A stretch of DNA of 64,000 nucleotides from Paramoeba atlantica (Eukaryota; Discosea): positions 62,001-126,000 of the forward strand of contig CDRNVI010000032.1 in assembly GCA_977017575.1 (NCBI GenBank), in the 5' to 3' direction. Below, in pieces: positions 19,107 to 29,043 of this stretch. The notes beneath the pieces were generated by a model that was not told the DNA's origin, searched no databases, and saw only the letters and a list, made by a program, of their open reading frames with translations. Each line of letters begins with the position of its first letter. The stretch's first letter is position 1. A program made the translations under genes and the position numbers.

Positions 19107-20519
19107 CTACATGGATGTAGAAACGTGTTCATTAATGTGTATACCATTTAAAATAGAAGAAATGACTGCACTCAAGACGAAAAAAATGTCAAACAAGCGG
19201 TAATACTCAGCATATTGCGTGTGGTTGCCGAAGGCACGTTCCAGAAAAAACCGGTGATGCTCTGGTATAGCTGAGCGAGAGAGTATAACCGTGCCCAAAC
19301 AGTACAATCCTAGAAACTCAGAAATGAGAAGTACTATGGAGGACGGGCGCAGAAAAGACATGTGCCAGGTCAAAAACTTTAAGATACTCAAAAGTACCGA
19401 ACGAAACGATGTCGCCAGTAGAAGTAAGAGAAAAGCAAATGAGGCTACATTTATTTTGGACAAGGAAAGAGTTGAACCATAATCCGATTCAGACCAAAGA
19501 GATAAAATGCGCAGGATTCGGAGTACCGGTGCCTCGCTTGTTGCCATAGTATACGACCCAATGAGAAGAGTAATAGAACTTGCCAATACTTTAAGAATGC
19601 CAATGATACCAATGACAAGACAAATTCCTAGTTGAACTCTACCGGCCCATGATTGTCGCATACGCACCAGTTCCATACGTTCTGCAATTTCCTGAGATTG
19701 AAGGGCCAGATAATGCTCCATCTTTCGCAAGCTTTCAATCTCCTGCCGCAAAACCGTAAGGTCGACGACGACAGAATGGGAATCTCTTTTAGAAAAATTC
19801 CTTTCCTCATTCCAGGGCGATCGAAACACAGAGTGTAGTTTTGACCCCAATGAAGAGACGGCAGAAGTTAATCCGTGTACCTGCGCCTTCCCATCTGAAA
19901 CCCCTGCCTCCTGCATAGCCACCAATCTCTCCTTCTCCTCTAGCGCGGCTACCATACATGTCTGAGCGTTCTTTAGCTCCGTCGCTTGCGCCATCGCCTC
20001 TGTTGGAAAATACAGCGACAGTAAATACTGACCAAACGTAACCACGGTACTGTGGCCGGCAAAACTTGCCAGCACCATAACCGCCGCGCGACTGACCGTT
20101 TGGGTCAAAAACACAAGCGCTGGACGGGAGCCCCCGCCGGAGCCGTGGAACACAAAACCCACCACCGCGAGCAGGGAGAGGGCTCGATACAGGTTGCGTA
20201 TCCTCCCCGGGGACCACCCCGTCCAGCGGTCCCCCGTGATCTCCCGCAGCGTACGCATCGGGAGGACAAACCCGAGAAGTGTGAAGCACAGAAACAAGGA
20301 AAGGTTCCAGAGTGTGAGACGAAGCGTGGGGGTGCCGTAGTGCACGCACTCCAGCAAGAGAAGGAAGAACAGGGAGAGGCCCAGGGTGAAGATGGCATGG
20401 AAGAGGTGACGCAGGGGGAGACGGTGGACGCCCGGGAGGGCAAGACGAGAGAGGAAGAGGGAGGCGAAACGGTAGCTGGAGCCGTAGAGAACGGTGTAGA
20501 GCGTGGCCTCGGCTAGCAT
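19107..20519 (-). CDS. GPHR: GPHR/GTG-type multi-pass membrane protein (Golgi pH regulator family)
   Basis: 470 residues from the ATG at 20519. There are about nine hydrophobic segments: five in the first ~180 residues, then a soluble loop with a coiled coil (VLRQEIESLRKMEHYLALQ), then about four in the C-terminal half. The C-terminal half matches the GPHR/GPR89/GTG pattern. After the loop comes ERMELVRMRQSWAGRVQL, a membrane pair, a segment with LATSFRSVLLSILKF, 'SSIVLLISEFLGLYCLGTVIL' in part, a PEHHRFFLERAFG loop, and YRLFDIFFVLSAVISSI. The family forms anion channels in Golgi or ER membranes. Length fits the family (~450-470). The 5' third of the gene is a GC-rich island with a composition switch near 20.27 kb. 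Confidence 0.85.
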   Translation of the reverse strand: MLAEATLYTVLYGSSYRFASLFLSRLALPGVHRLPLRHLFHAIFTLGLSLFFLLLLECVHYGTPTLRLTLWNLSLFLCFTLLGFVLPMRTLREITGDRWTGWSPGRIRNLYRALSLLAVVGFVFHGSGGGSRPALVFLTQTVSRAAVMVLASFAGHSTVVTFGQYLLSLYFPTEAMAQATELKNAQTCMVAALEEKERLVAMQEAGVSDGKAQVHGLTSAVSSLGSKLHSVFRSPWNEERNFSKRDSHSVVVDLTVLRQEIESLRKMEHYLALQSQEIAERMELVRMRQSWAGRVQLGICLVIGIIGILKVLASSITLLIGSYTMATSEAPVLRILRILSLWSESDYGSTLSLSKINVASFAFLLLLLATSFRSVLLSILKFLTWHMSFLRPSSIVLLISEFLGLYCLGTVILSRSAIPEHHRFFLERAFGNHTQYAEYYRLFDIFFVLSAVISSILNGIHINEHVSTSM

Positions 20520-21619
20520 AGGAGGTGGGAGGGAAGGGGATTACAGGGGGGAGTGACGGAGGGATGCGTGGTTGCGTTGCTCATGAGAACAAAGGATGGG
20601 AAGGTGTTGTAGGGATATGGCGATAGTGCACTGCTTTTTTCGTACATACAAGGGGGTGGCACGAAAATATGGGAAGGGGGTCAAAAATCGTATAAATTGT
20701 CCAATTTTGGAAAGTAGCATTCGAAAGCTCTCGCAGAGATACGTGTCATCTGCTATCGCGTTTCCCGTCTTTTTAAATTTTTTTATTTTGGACAAAAAAA
20801 AAATACTTTTTCGGAACTTGCAATCTTCTTCAATTTCATCTATTTTTTCGTTATTTTAGGTATTTTCCTTCCATTTTTTTATCTTTTCGCCGCGTTATTC
20901 CCCACAAACGGGCTTGGTCCAATAACAAGGGTGTACAGCACCGTGATCGGCATTGTTACAGTCCTCGAGGACAGCTTAAAGCCACCCACCGCATATTTTT
21001 AGCAAAGAAGTATGAAGAAACTGGGTCCTTTTCTGCCACTATACCCCACCAGCTCATCATGCCCCACAAATCGGTCAGAATTGCGATCGGCGATCGCATC
21101 TGGGTTTGAATTGTTGAAAGGAGAACAGAACAAAACATTTTTAAACACTTTGAAGACTGTTCCAACTCGTATTAAGATTACATTCCAAAAAAAGGGAGGT
21201 CACTGTGGATATCAAATGACATATTTTTCAAAATTTCAAACTTGCAATTGCTGTTTTCAGCCCCTTTGGCATAGGGACCTACCCCCCTGGATACGGGTAA
21301 CGCAATAGCAGGTGACACGTATTTCTGCGAGAGCTCTCGAATGCGGTGCTACTTTCCGAAATTGGACAAGTTATAAAAATTTTGACCCCCCCATATTTTC
21401 GTGCCACCCCCTGTATGAAAGTACATGTGAAAAATACATTGCGAAGAGCACGTAAAGTTGAAAAGTAAATTTCGTATCATTTTGTGTCGTCGAATACATT
21501 CGAGGGGCTACTGGTGGCGAGGTTCCACCCGCAGCCGTTCATTTCTATAAGAACAATCTGTTTTTACAATTTCTTATTCGCAAGAGAAATTCTGAAGTTT
21601 AATGGGAATTCGTAAAGAC
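20520..21619. other. Spacer holding a TIR element
   Basis: Spacer of 1.1 kb between the unknown gene ending at 21620 and the GPHR gene. Most of it is the inverted-repeat element at 20649-21413. The remainder shows nothing recognisable. Confidence 0.6.
20649..21413. mobile_element. Tc1/mariner-like non-autonomous element with 113-bp terminal inverted repeats
   Basis: The left arm 20649-20761 and right arm 21301-21413 are inverted copies, roughly 85% alike by eye, starting CA(A)GGGGGTGGCACG. Both ends are flanked by TA, the target site duplicated by Tc1/mariner elements. The 540-bp interior has no convincing transposase: plus- and minus-strand ORFs of 98 and 69 codons do not show a DDE/D motif order. 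It looks like a deletion derivative or MITE. Confidence 0.75.
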
Positions 21620-22864
21620 TCAATTGTCTTCCAGAGGAATGTCATCAATGGACTGTAGTATTGAAAATATTCCAACGTGCTCGCGACCTTGAGGTGCATT
21701 GCTGAATTTTTCTTCTTTTTCGGATTTTGTATTTGTCGGTTGAGGAGTAGATTTACGCAGTGCCTCCATATAATCCGGTGCCAAACCCGGTGTGTTACCA
21801 GTTGCAGATGCAATACGATTAGAACTTTCTTTGCCCTCGGAAGCGATTTCCTTTTTTATTTCAATTTGTGGTGCGTAAGTAGTAGACTCCTGCTTCAAAG
21901 CTGAAGGTTGTTCGGTTTTAATGCGGTTCAAATAAAATTCAAGAAAAGAATTCGGCTTATTTTCCGTCGCCGTCTCGGTTTTGACATTTGCATCATTCGA
22001 AATAACCTTTTCATCATAACGTTTTCTTGTGCGCTGTGAATAAGTAAAAGATTGTTGAGGTAATTCCGATGCAGGTTTGCGTACATTCATGTGACCTCGC
22101 AATGCCTGAGCACGTTCTTTGGCGTCATGATACCTTTTCAATCGCTCTTCTTTGGGCATTGATAGAAAGCTGCGGGAGAACATCGAGGGTTGTAAGTGTG
22201 AGTTTCGACTTCCAGGAATAGATATTCGATCTGTCGGGTGATCCACCGGAATGCGATCAACTTTTTCAGATGAGATGTGTACGCGAGATGAATTTTCGAA
22301 TTCCTCCGGGTTCTTCATTGCTTGCCGTTCCACGAAAGATAATGTACGACGCGGGATATTCGATTGTGAATCAATCGTATCTATTTCATCTTTAAAAAGC
22401 GAATCCGAATTCTCAGTATCTTGCGGAATGCAATCCGCTTGCACAGCGTAGGACTCTCCGCTTCGCTGCGCAACTAGTCTTGTTGTTTTTGAAGCTGACC
22501 GTTGTCGTGCAAGATATCGATCCCACGAAGTTTCCGGAACAGTATCTGTTTTTGGAGCGTTGATTCGATACCTTTTTCGAGATTGCTCAAAATCGGTGGT
22601 AGCACCCAGAACCTCGGGAAGAATGGACTCATCGGTGTTGTCAGCGTAAAACTCTGGCGATGGGGCCCCGTGAGCTTTGCTCTGTAACTGACGCTGACGT
22701 AGCATATGGGCTTGCTTCTCCTTTTCTACGAGTTCTGGACATTCCAAAACGTCCTCTTTGTCAACAAGATGCCCATCCTTGCTATGCACTGGAACATCTT
22801 GAAGTGTGAGCCACGTTTCATTGTGGTCAAGTAGCTGCTGAGGGTCGTGCGCAATGTAAGACAT
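21620..22864 (-). CDS. Unknown hydrophilic protein
   Basis: 414 residues from the ATG at 22864. An in-frame ATG at 22897 would add 11 hydrophobic residues and is judged UTR. The N-terminus MSYIAHDPQQLLDHNETWLT is the least simple part. The rest is rich in Ser, Glu, Lys and Gln, without membrane segments. A short basic helical stretch (RLKRYHDAKERAQALRGHM) lies near residue 240, and IFSILQSIDDIPLEDN closes the protein. I recognise no family. It is probably a real gene because the frame is long, in the moderately AT-rich range of its neighbours and on the same strand. Probably nuclear or cytosolic and disordered. Confidence 0.75.
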   Translation of the reverse strand: MSYIAHDPQQLLDHNETWLTLQDVPVHSKDGHLVDKEDVLECPELVEKEKQAHMLRQRQLQSKAHGAPSPEFYADNTDESILPEVLGATTDFEQSRKRYRINAPKTDTVPETSWDRYLARQRSASKTTRLVAQRSGESYAVQADCIPQDTENSDSLFKDEIDTIDSQSNIPRRTLSFVERQAMKNPEEFENSSRVHISSEKVDRIPVDHPTDRISIPGSRNSHLQPSMFSRSFLSMPKEERLKRYHDAKERAQALRGHMNVRKPASELPQQSFTYSQRTRKRYDEKVISNDANVKTETATENKPNSFLEFYLNRIKTEQPSALKQESTTYAPQIEIKKEIASEGKESSNRIASATGNTPGLAPDYMEALRKSTPQPTNTKSEKEEKFSNAPQGREHVGIFSILQSIDDIPLEDN

Positions 22865-23483
22865 GATAGCGAATATAAAAGGTAATCTAAGGAACACGAA
22901 TTCTTTAATTCATTGCAGAGAACATTCGTTTTTCTAAAAATCGTATGGTAGTATCATTCCTTTTAATAAAAAGAAAGAAAATCAATAAAATGGTTTTCTT
23001 GTTTAACGCTTGGGCAAGTCCACGAAGATATTGGGCAAGAGATAGTAATGTATTTTGCGATCAAATAGCTCGCAGAATATCAACAAAATAAGAATTATAA
23101 AAACTCTTTCGGGCAAGAATTACTATACAGTAAGCATTACTATACTGTATAAGTAGCAATACTGTATGAACACCTGTACTATTATATTAGAAATATCTTT
23201 CACGTAAATCAGCCTTGCACAAATAAAATTATTGTAGGAAAAAAATTGACGTAGGTATACATTAGAATCAACGTAGGTATGTATCAACTTAGATATACAC
23301 TGTATGACTTGGAAAATGATAAAGAAAAAAGCTATGAGAAACCGAGAAAAACCTGACAAATATCCTTTTACTACCTGTATTTAATTTTATGCACGACAGA
23401 ATTGATAAAGCGGCAAGGTAAAATGATTTATCTCATGTTTGAATAATTCTTATAAACAAGAAAACACGCAGAAACTACAAGGA
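22865..23483. other. Spacer, nothing recognised
   Basis: AT-rich spacer of about 620 bases with short imperfect repeats of 'tactgtat' and 'cgtaggtat' (23100-23290). No gene or clear element. Confidence 0.5.
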
Positions 23484-24635
23484 TTATGACTCTTCTCCTT
23501 GATTACGCTTGAAAGCAAGTAACAAGTCAATTTCGGGTTTTTGTGGATACAACTTTTTGTTTGCATCAGGCTTGCGCGGTGGAATTAAAAATCCAGAAAA
23601 GAAATTGTACGAGAGATTGACTTCCGTTTCCATACCACATGCAATCAAACGGGCATTCCCATACAATCTGTTATGACTCATATCTAACTTGACAAGAGCC
23701 GACTTCGTCTCAGGCAGTAATGGCTCTCCACTGAACCGATTGTAGCTAAGATCAAGTTCTTGAAGAGAAGATGGAACGTTCTGCACGTTCACGTCTCCCT
23801 CAAATTCGTTATGACTGACGTCCAGCAATTTTAAACACTGAGGAATGCTTACGAACTTTCCGCTTTGAGTCTTGCACGGCGGTACACAACATTGACGCGT
23901 TATATTAAATAAAAAATCATGGGAAAGATGAGTAAGGTCGAGGGGTCCACTCAAGTAATTGAAAAAGAGCAGTAGCGTCGTGAGTCGACATGGGAGGCGA
24001 TCTAAGACAATACTTCCGTGAAAATCATTGTTGCTTAGATCAAGGACTTCAAGACTTTGCGGTAAGGATGACATATCCAGAGGTCCGCTGAATCGATTCT
24101 TGGAGATGTTAAAAGTAATAAGCGTATTGGGCAGGGTGGACGTGTGAAGAGACCCGCTGAATGTGTTATTGCTAAGATTGGCGTGCATTAAATTTGGAGC
24201 TTGAGAAAGGAAATCTGCACTTCCAGAAAGCTTATTATTAGAGATGTCAAGGTCGCTGAGGATAGTTAGGGTAGGAAAAGTAATCGTTCCGTTGAGGTCG
24301 TTATTTGCAATATGGATGAGTTTCGTCGTGCGTGGAAGTTCACGCCATTGAGGGGACCCGGAAAGCATTTGGTCGAACGGACCGGTTTTTGCAGGACCGA
24401 CTCGTATTTTGTTCCATTTGAGAGATACATATTCGTTGTGTGGTTCAATTATTGTTTCTTCTTCGGAATAAATCGGATAATTCAACTTGACTGTCCCATT
24501 CTGATTCTTTAAGAGTAGTGAATCAGTAAACTCCTTAACGGAAGACACAAGTTTTTGGCGAGTCCACGGATCTGAATCGGAAACACGTGCGGAGTCAGCG
24601 CAAGTGAGTATAACTGCCAATATGACTGGCAACAT
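23484..24635 (-). CDS. LRR family protein 2 (long, about 10 repeats, clear signal peptide)
   Basis: 383 residues from the ATG at 24635. The frame extends upstream only to a GTG at 24737. The ATG begins a classical signal peptide, MLPVILAVILTCADS, so secretion or surface display is likely. About ten repeats of 23 residues follow (for example LPQSLEVLDLSNNDFHGSI). The N-terminal cap differs from the other copies and lacks the CxWxGVxC motif. A Cys pair loop (QCCVPPCKTQSGKF) interrupts the array near residue 225. The C-terminal ~30 residues are Lys/Pro-rich (PPRKPDANKKLYPQKPEI) with no visible anchor. Function unknown. It is the longest member of the family in the window. Confidence 0.88.
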   Translation of the reverse strand: MLPVILAVILTCADSARVSDSDPWTRQKLVSSVKEFTDSLLLKNQNGTVKLNYPIYSEEETIIEPHNEYVSLKWNKIRVGPAKTGPFDQMLSGSPQWRELPRTTKLIHIANNDLNGTITFPTLTILSDLDISNNKLSGSADFLSQAPNLMHANLSNNTFSGSLHTSTLPNTLITFNISKNRFSGPLDMSSLPQSLEVLDLSNNDFHGSIVLDRLPCRLTTLLLFFNYLSGPLDLTHLSHDFLFNITRQCCVPPCKTQSGKFVSIPQCLKLLDVSHNEFEGDVNVQNVPSSLQELDLSYNRFSGEPLLPETKSALVKLDMSHNRLYGNARLIACGMETEVNLSYNFFSGFLIPPRKPDANKKLYPQKPEIDLLLAFKRNQGEES

Positions 24636-24845
24636 AACAAACCAAAAGAATAAATAAGAATAAGAGTGTAGAAAAAGCTTTACATTTGTATAAGAACGTC
24701 TGCCCTGATTGTTGAGATTGATATCATATTCAATCACGCAATTCCAAATTGCAGGCGGTATGACTTAACAGCAGTAAATAGTAAGACTGACGATAAGGAA
24801 GCGCGTTGCGCTAAGACCAATATGAAAAAGCATCTTTGAGAGATC

Positions 24846-26219
24846 TTATAGCTTTATGAAGGGAGAAGATCCGGGTAGGAAATGATAAAGATAAAGCAGC
24901 GGAGAAGGTTCTAAAAAAGCTTCGCTAGAGTCCTTTACATCGTTGACTATATTTTCTAATTTTTTGACAACTGTGGGATCCAAAATATTCCGCAAGTGTT
25001 TTTCTACTGATGTTTCAGTAGCAATGTCAGTTTTTTTCAGGCTACTGAAGGAAAGCTCTGTAAGCGCCAGCACACTGCATGAGGGGTCTATCAATATCCT
25101 TTCATCAGATAAATCACCAAAATAACATAGAAGCAAAAATAGAATTTCCACTAAGTTGACACTTTCACAAAGTAAAAACGGATTTGGACCAGCATCAAAC
25201 GTATAAGCAGCGAAAACCTGCTGCTTGTGTCTAGTTTGTTGTGACTGTGCATCCCTTGATTCACGGCATTGTGATTGCTTGAACTGATTATAGGAACGTA
25301 TGAGTCGCATGACTGCGTAGGATTCAGGCAGCAGATAGTGCAGAGGAGGACAAGAGGTATGACACAATGCATGCAAGTCATCACTTTCAGCCATCGTAAT
25401 GGCCGCAAGAGTAGAAAAATCTCTCTGCTCAATAGCAGCACACAGCTTACGCATTCGTTGGGGCACAATCAACTGCTCCCGATCCTTTATCAAACGGGAC
25501 GTATTGACGGAATGTTGCATACCTTGTGTGCTTCCCGACCCTTTCCTGTCTTGAGAAATAACCAAACCAAGAATGTTTAAATCGGGCCAATCATGTTCTC
25601 CGGCAATTTGGCTCACACAGTTTTCTAACCCTTGCGCGGAGGCATCCCAGCGAACAAAGCCCCCGAGCGTACTCCGACATGCGCTGCCGGACCCAATCCG
25701 AGCAAGTGCGGAGAGATTCACCCCGCTGGTTGGAAAAAGCGTTTTAAGCGCACCCGCAAGTGCGGCACTCCCGCTGGCAGAGGAAGCCATCCCGGCGCCC
25801 GTTGGGAAATTATTTTTTGTGCGAATCTCAAGCGGGGGCAAAGATGGATGCGCCATGCTATTGCGGAGGTGAGAAAGGACTGAAGAGATACGCTCCGGAA
25901 GAGGTGATGTTTCAACATCATTGAAAATAAAACGAATGTTATTTAAAGAAGAAGGAGAATTTTCCGAAAGCTGAAGCACACCAGGGCTGGCGGATTCCGA
26001 TGATGGATCTGTATGACTAGTGGTATCGGTATCGTGAAGAATAGACACTGTAGTTACGGTGTGAATGTGGGCATGAGAAAGTGTGATACTGAGGGAATCA
26101 TGCAGAGGAAGATGAAGTTGTTTTCCCTCAACTGTGTTTTGTTTTCCCCAATACTTCACAAGAGCAATATTAATAGAGGAAATGCAAGTGACGCAAGATG
26201 GCGCTTGCTCTGACGACAT
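24846..26219 (-). CDS. MVD: Mevalonate diphosphate decarboxylase
   Basis: 457 residues from the ATG at 26219. Upstream codons up to a GTG at 26336 run into the TIR element and are rejected. GHMP-kinase-fold motifs are clear: SINIALVKYWGKQ at the N-terminus, DSLSITL, the ATP-binding loop NFPTGAGMASSASGSAALAGA, then GSGSACRSTLGGFVRW, KGSGSTQGMQHSVNTS, LHALCHTSCPPLHYL and AYTFDAGPN. The enzyme uses ATP to convert mevalonate diphosphate to isopentenyl diphosphate, for sterols and prenyl groups. Length is a little above the usual ~390-400 because of inserts in the N-terminal third and the C-terminal part. HMG-CoA reductase of the same pathway lies 19 kb away. Confidence 0.95.
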   Translation of the reverse strand: MSSEQAPSCVTCISSINIALVKYWGKQNTVEGKQLHLPLHDSLSITLSHAHIHTVTTVSILHDTDTTSHTDPSSESASPGVLQLSENSPSSLNNIRFIFNDVETSPLPERISSVLSHLRNSMAHPSLPPLEIRTKNNFPTGAGMASSASGSAALAGALKTLFPTSGVNLSALARIGSGSACRSTLGGFVRWDASAQGLENCVSQIAGEHDWPDLNILGLVISQDRKGSGSTQGMQHSVNTSRLIKDREQLIVPQRMRKLCAAIEQRDFSTLAAITMAESDDLHALCHTSCPPLHYLLPESYAVMRLIRSYNQFKQSQCRESRDAQSQQTRHKQQVFAAYTFDAGPNPFLLCESVNLVEILFLLLCYFGDLSDERILIDPSCSVLALTELSFSSLKKTDIATETSVEKHLRNILDPTVVKKLENIVNDVKDSSEAFLEPSPLLYLYHFLPGSSPFIKL

Positions 26220-26993
26220 TATGTGAGCGAGATATAAAATTTGGCTTTTCTGGGATAGTAGGGAGTTCGAAAAGTATGCGACGTCGAAAAGAGTGCAGTG
26301 CTCGTAAAAAATAATATATTTTTTAATAATGGCCACCGATTTGTGGTCATTATTTAAAAAAATATAATATTTTTTATGGTGTTTCTGAAAAAAAAGATGT
26401 CTGACTTGAGAAAACGATTACCCGACTACACCTAACTACTGCTACTAAAAAAGAGAATACCGCCAAACATGAGACATAGCATACTTCGAAAATTCCAGAC
26501 CGAAAATAAGTTATTTAAAAACCTTTCGACAATAAGGTGTGACCGGATGTCAGTCATAGAAAGGGGTGCACAAAAAAAGGCATAAGAAAAAGTTTCCAAA
26601 AAAAGTGGCTATTATTAAAAAAACATTATTTTTTACGTCACGCAATTTTACGTACATTATTTTTTACGAGCACTGTATGCGAAAAGAAAGTACACTGTAT
26701 ACTAGAAGGAAGAAGGAAGAATCCTAGAAGGAAGTATACTAGAAGTACTGTGAAGACAACAATTTTCGATCTCATAAAATACCTTCAAAAAAGCTAAATT
26801 TGTTTTTTCTCGAAAAGTTATCAACTTCATTGCACGCTATCGTGCTCGTAAAAATAAGGAAGAACTCTACTTTTTTATGATCATGTTGAACACGACCACG
26901 ACTGACACGTTGATTCTCTCTTTGCTTACCCACTAAGGTAGAAAAAAACCTTTTAGTTCATTTTTTTGCGCCTTCATGCCTTCACTTTGTACA
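26220..26993. other. Spacer holding a small TIR element
   Basis: AT-rich spacer between LRR gene 3 and MVD. It contains the inverted-repeat element at 26296-26675 and, at about 26697-26750, short repeats of 'actagaaggaag'. No gene is recognised. Confidence 0.6.
26296..26675. mobile_element. Small MITE-like element with CAGTGCTCGTAAAAAATAAT ends
   Basis: The left end starts CAGTGCTCGTAAAAAATAAT at 26296 and the right end is its inverted copy, finishing ..TTACGAGCACTG at 26675 and followed by TA. The left flank is TG, so the target duplication is imperfect. Inside, 26305-26338 and 26345-26380 form a second inverted repeat with ~33-base arms and a short loop. The right arm carries a partial internal duplication. 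No coding capacity. The ends resemble Tc1/mariner termini. Confidence 0.65.
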
Positions 26994-27686
26994 TCAGGCG
27001 TCCAAGTTATCTGTAATCTGTGTCTTCGTCCAACTTCGAGACAACAAACTGTCTGGTAAGGTGTTTCTCCGTACCGTCCCTGAGAGCTCCGAATTATTAT
27101 CCAAATATAGCTCAGCAACATTTTTTGGAAGAGAGGAGAATTCTACTTCACCACTAAACCGGTTTGATGACAAGTTGAGAGTAGTCAAGGTTGACGGCAA
27201 CTTTGCAAAAGCAATGCTGCCGGACAAGGAATTCCATTGAACATTAAAAGTATCCAACTCTGGCGGGAGAGCAGACAAATCAATCGAACCCTGCAGGGCG
27301 TTATAACTTGCATCGAATGTGTCCAATGCACGGGGCAAATCATGAATCGAGAGCGGACCATAGAGTTCATTATCAGCGACGGAGAAGTGAAGCACAGTAG
27401 TGGGAATAAATTCCCACCGTAGAAATCCCTTCATAAAGTCATCGTAACCCGACCAATAAATATCTACAACGTTACCATCTTTATTGCATTTAACACCTTT
27501 CCAGGAGCAGGCTGGAGTCTTACTAGTCCATGTGGTATAGCCCATATGAACCTCAGCGATAAGTCGAGCAAGATCATATTCTTGAGGAAGCGATACGCCG
27601 CGAACCTTACCAAGGTTTGCAGAAGCGCGTGCAGGACTGTCGACAGAGACAATGAACCGTAAAAGAATGTTTCGTGTATATTTCAT
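26994..27686 (-). CDS. LRR family protein 3 (5 repeats)
   Basis: 230 residues from the ATG at 27686. The N-terminus MKYTRNILLRFIVSVDSPARAS is a plausible short signal sequence. The family leader KVRGVSLPQEYDLARLI, the cap W.SKTPACSWKGVKC and five 23-residue repeats follow, with good matches such as LPSTLTTLNLSSNRFSGEVEF. The last repeat is the irregular type (DNNSELSGTV), with a tail like those of the LRR genes ending at 12704 and 44033. Probably extracellular. Function unknown. Confidence 0.87.
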   Translation of the reverse strand: MKYTRNILLRFIVSVDSPARASANLGKVRGVSLPQEYDLARLIAEVHMGYTTWTSKTPACSWKGVKCNKDGNVVDIYWSGYDDFMKGFLRWEFIPTTVLHFSVADNELYGPLSIHDLPRALDTFDASYNALQGSIDLSALPPELDTFNVQWNSLSGSIAFAKLPSTLTTLNLSSNRFSGEVEFSSLPKNVAELYLDNNSELSGTVRRNTLPDSLLSRSWTKTQITDNLDA

Positions 27687-27879
27687 TAGTGGGCATTTAA
27701 ATAATTGAATTAGTGCAAATCAATGTTAAAAATTTGTAGGTACATTTGTATTCTACATTTGTAGATACGTGTATGTATGAAAAACTTGTTTTCGCGTCTG
27801 TGATTAAAAAATTGAAGTAGACGATCGCATTTGCGTGTATCGGTTATGCTGTGGATGTAAATTGGGCAAGTAATTTTCC

Positions 27880-28752
27880 CTAAGATGGATCCTCCAAAAA
27901 GCTACAATGATCCCGAACCTCTTGAAGACAGTGATAACAACATGTACATGAGGATGTATCCTTACATCGCAGATGACGCATAACTTCGCCCTCTAAATCT
28001 AAGGCTTCGGCTTCATTGCTTGACGGAGAAGCCTGTATTAATTGCTGTACTTTTGAACAACCTCCATATTCGATAGAAGAAGTTTCTATACTGCTCGGGT
28101 TTTGTATTAAATCCTTGCGAAAGGAAAATCTTTCATCGCTGAATAAAGGTGCATCAGAATGGTGCACATGAAGCGTGGAAAACGACTTTGTCGTCTCAGC
28201 ACTGCCGTAGCCTTTAATCAAGCGTCGAGAAAATTCCATCAAATCGCTCTCCATTGGCCAGAGTGGACCTCGAAAAACAAGAACTTGATGGGCGATATCC
28301 GCTGCCCATTGCACCAGCGGATCCACAACAGTGGGTAAAGAATCGGGTAGCTTCCGTGTGACTTCAAATCCAGGGAATGGCACTGTTTTTTCCTCCTGTT
28401 CTTTCACATCTGCTTTCTGTTTTTGATCGGTATCAAGTATTGCATGTTCTTCCCTTGCTGATGCATCGCCTTTCATATGAACGGTTTCTGTTCGATGACG
28501 TCGTATAAGTTCATGTGTAGAGTGTGGAATTTTGTCCCCGTGTCGGGGTGGGTTGTACACAAGAGAGAGTAACAATCTTGCCTGTTGATACCTCGAGAAC
28601 ATGGGAAAGAAATGAAGTACACGCCGTGCGAAGGGCTCTTGCAACATGCGATCGGCGAAAACACCACAGGACCAATCCTCCGTGCCTTCGCTTTCGAGTT
28701 CCATCACTAATTCTTCTGCTTTGGCGTATTCCGTATCGGTATCAAACGTCAT
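27880..28752 (-). CDS. Unknown protein with cysteine-rich C-terminus
   Basis: 290 residues from the ATG at 28752. The acidic N-terminus leads into a helical segment with FARRVLHFFPMFSRYQQARLLLSLVYNPP, which looks like a folded core. A charged linker follows (KQKADVKEQEEK), then a second helical part (VDPLVQWAADIAHQVLVF). The C-terminus has a cysteine cluster (CKDTSSCTCCYHC..C) that could bind metal. No membrane segment or known domain recognised. Codon use and strand agree with its neighbours, so I take it as real. Confidence 0.75.
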   Translation of the reverse strand: MTFDTDTEYAKAEELVMELESEGTEDWSCGVFADRMLQEPFARRVLHFFPMFSRYQQARLLLSLVYNPPRHGDKIPHSTHELIRRHRTETVHMKGDASAREEHAILDTDQKQKADVKEQEEKTVPFPGFEVTRKLPDSLPTVVDPLVQWAADIAHQVLVFRGPLWPMESDLMEFSRRLIKGYGSAETTKSFSTLHVHHSDAPLFSDERFSFRKDLIQNPSSIETSSIEYGGCSKVQQLIQASPSSNEAEALDLEGEVMRHLRCKDTSSCTCCYHCLQEVRDHCSFLEDPS

Positions 28753-29043
28753 GAATACGTGTGTGGAAAAAGGTAAACCAAAGAAAAAGAACCGAATCGT
28801 CGACTAGTACGCTCATAGTTGGCTGCTCTTTGTAGGCTATAGCAATTTTTATCTTGTAATAAAAAGATTATAAGAAAAGGAGAAGCGCGCAAAGTTTTTG
28901 AATGACACTTTCTTACTGCTCATACACTCGTACACTGTATAAGAGAGGTCGCCGAGAAGAGACTTGTAAGTGAAACAAGAATTGCACATTGACCCTCCAC
29001 TCAGGAAGGGACTTCTAAAGTAAGTTTGTTTTCATGAGTTTAC
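28753..29043. other. Spacer, nothing recognised
   Basis: AT-rich spacer of about 290 bases. Nothing recognised. Confidence 0.5.

Noticed and set aside
20956-21308. Transposase inside the TIR element at 20649
   Set aside because: The short ORFs on both strands show no DDE/D motifs or helix-turn-helix that I can defend.
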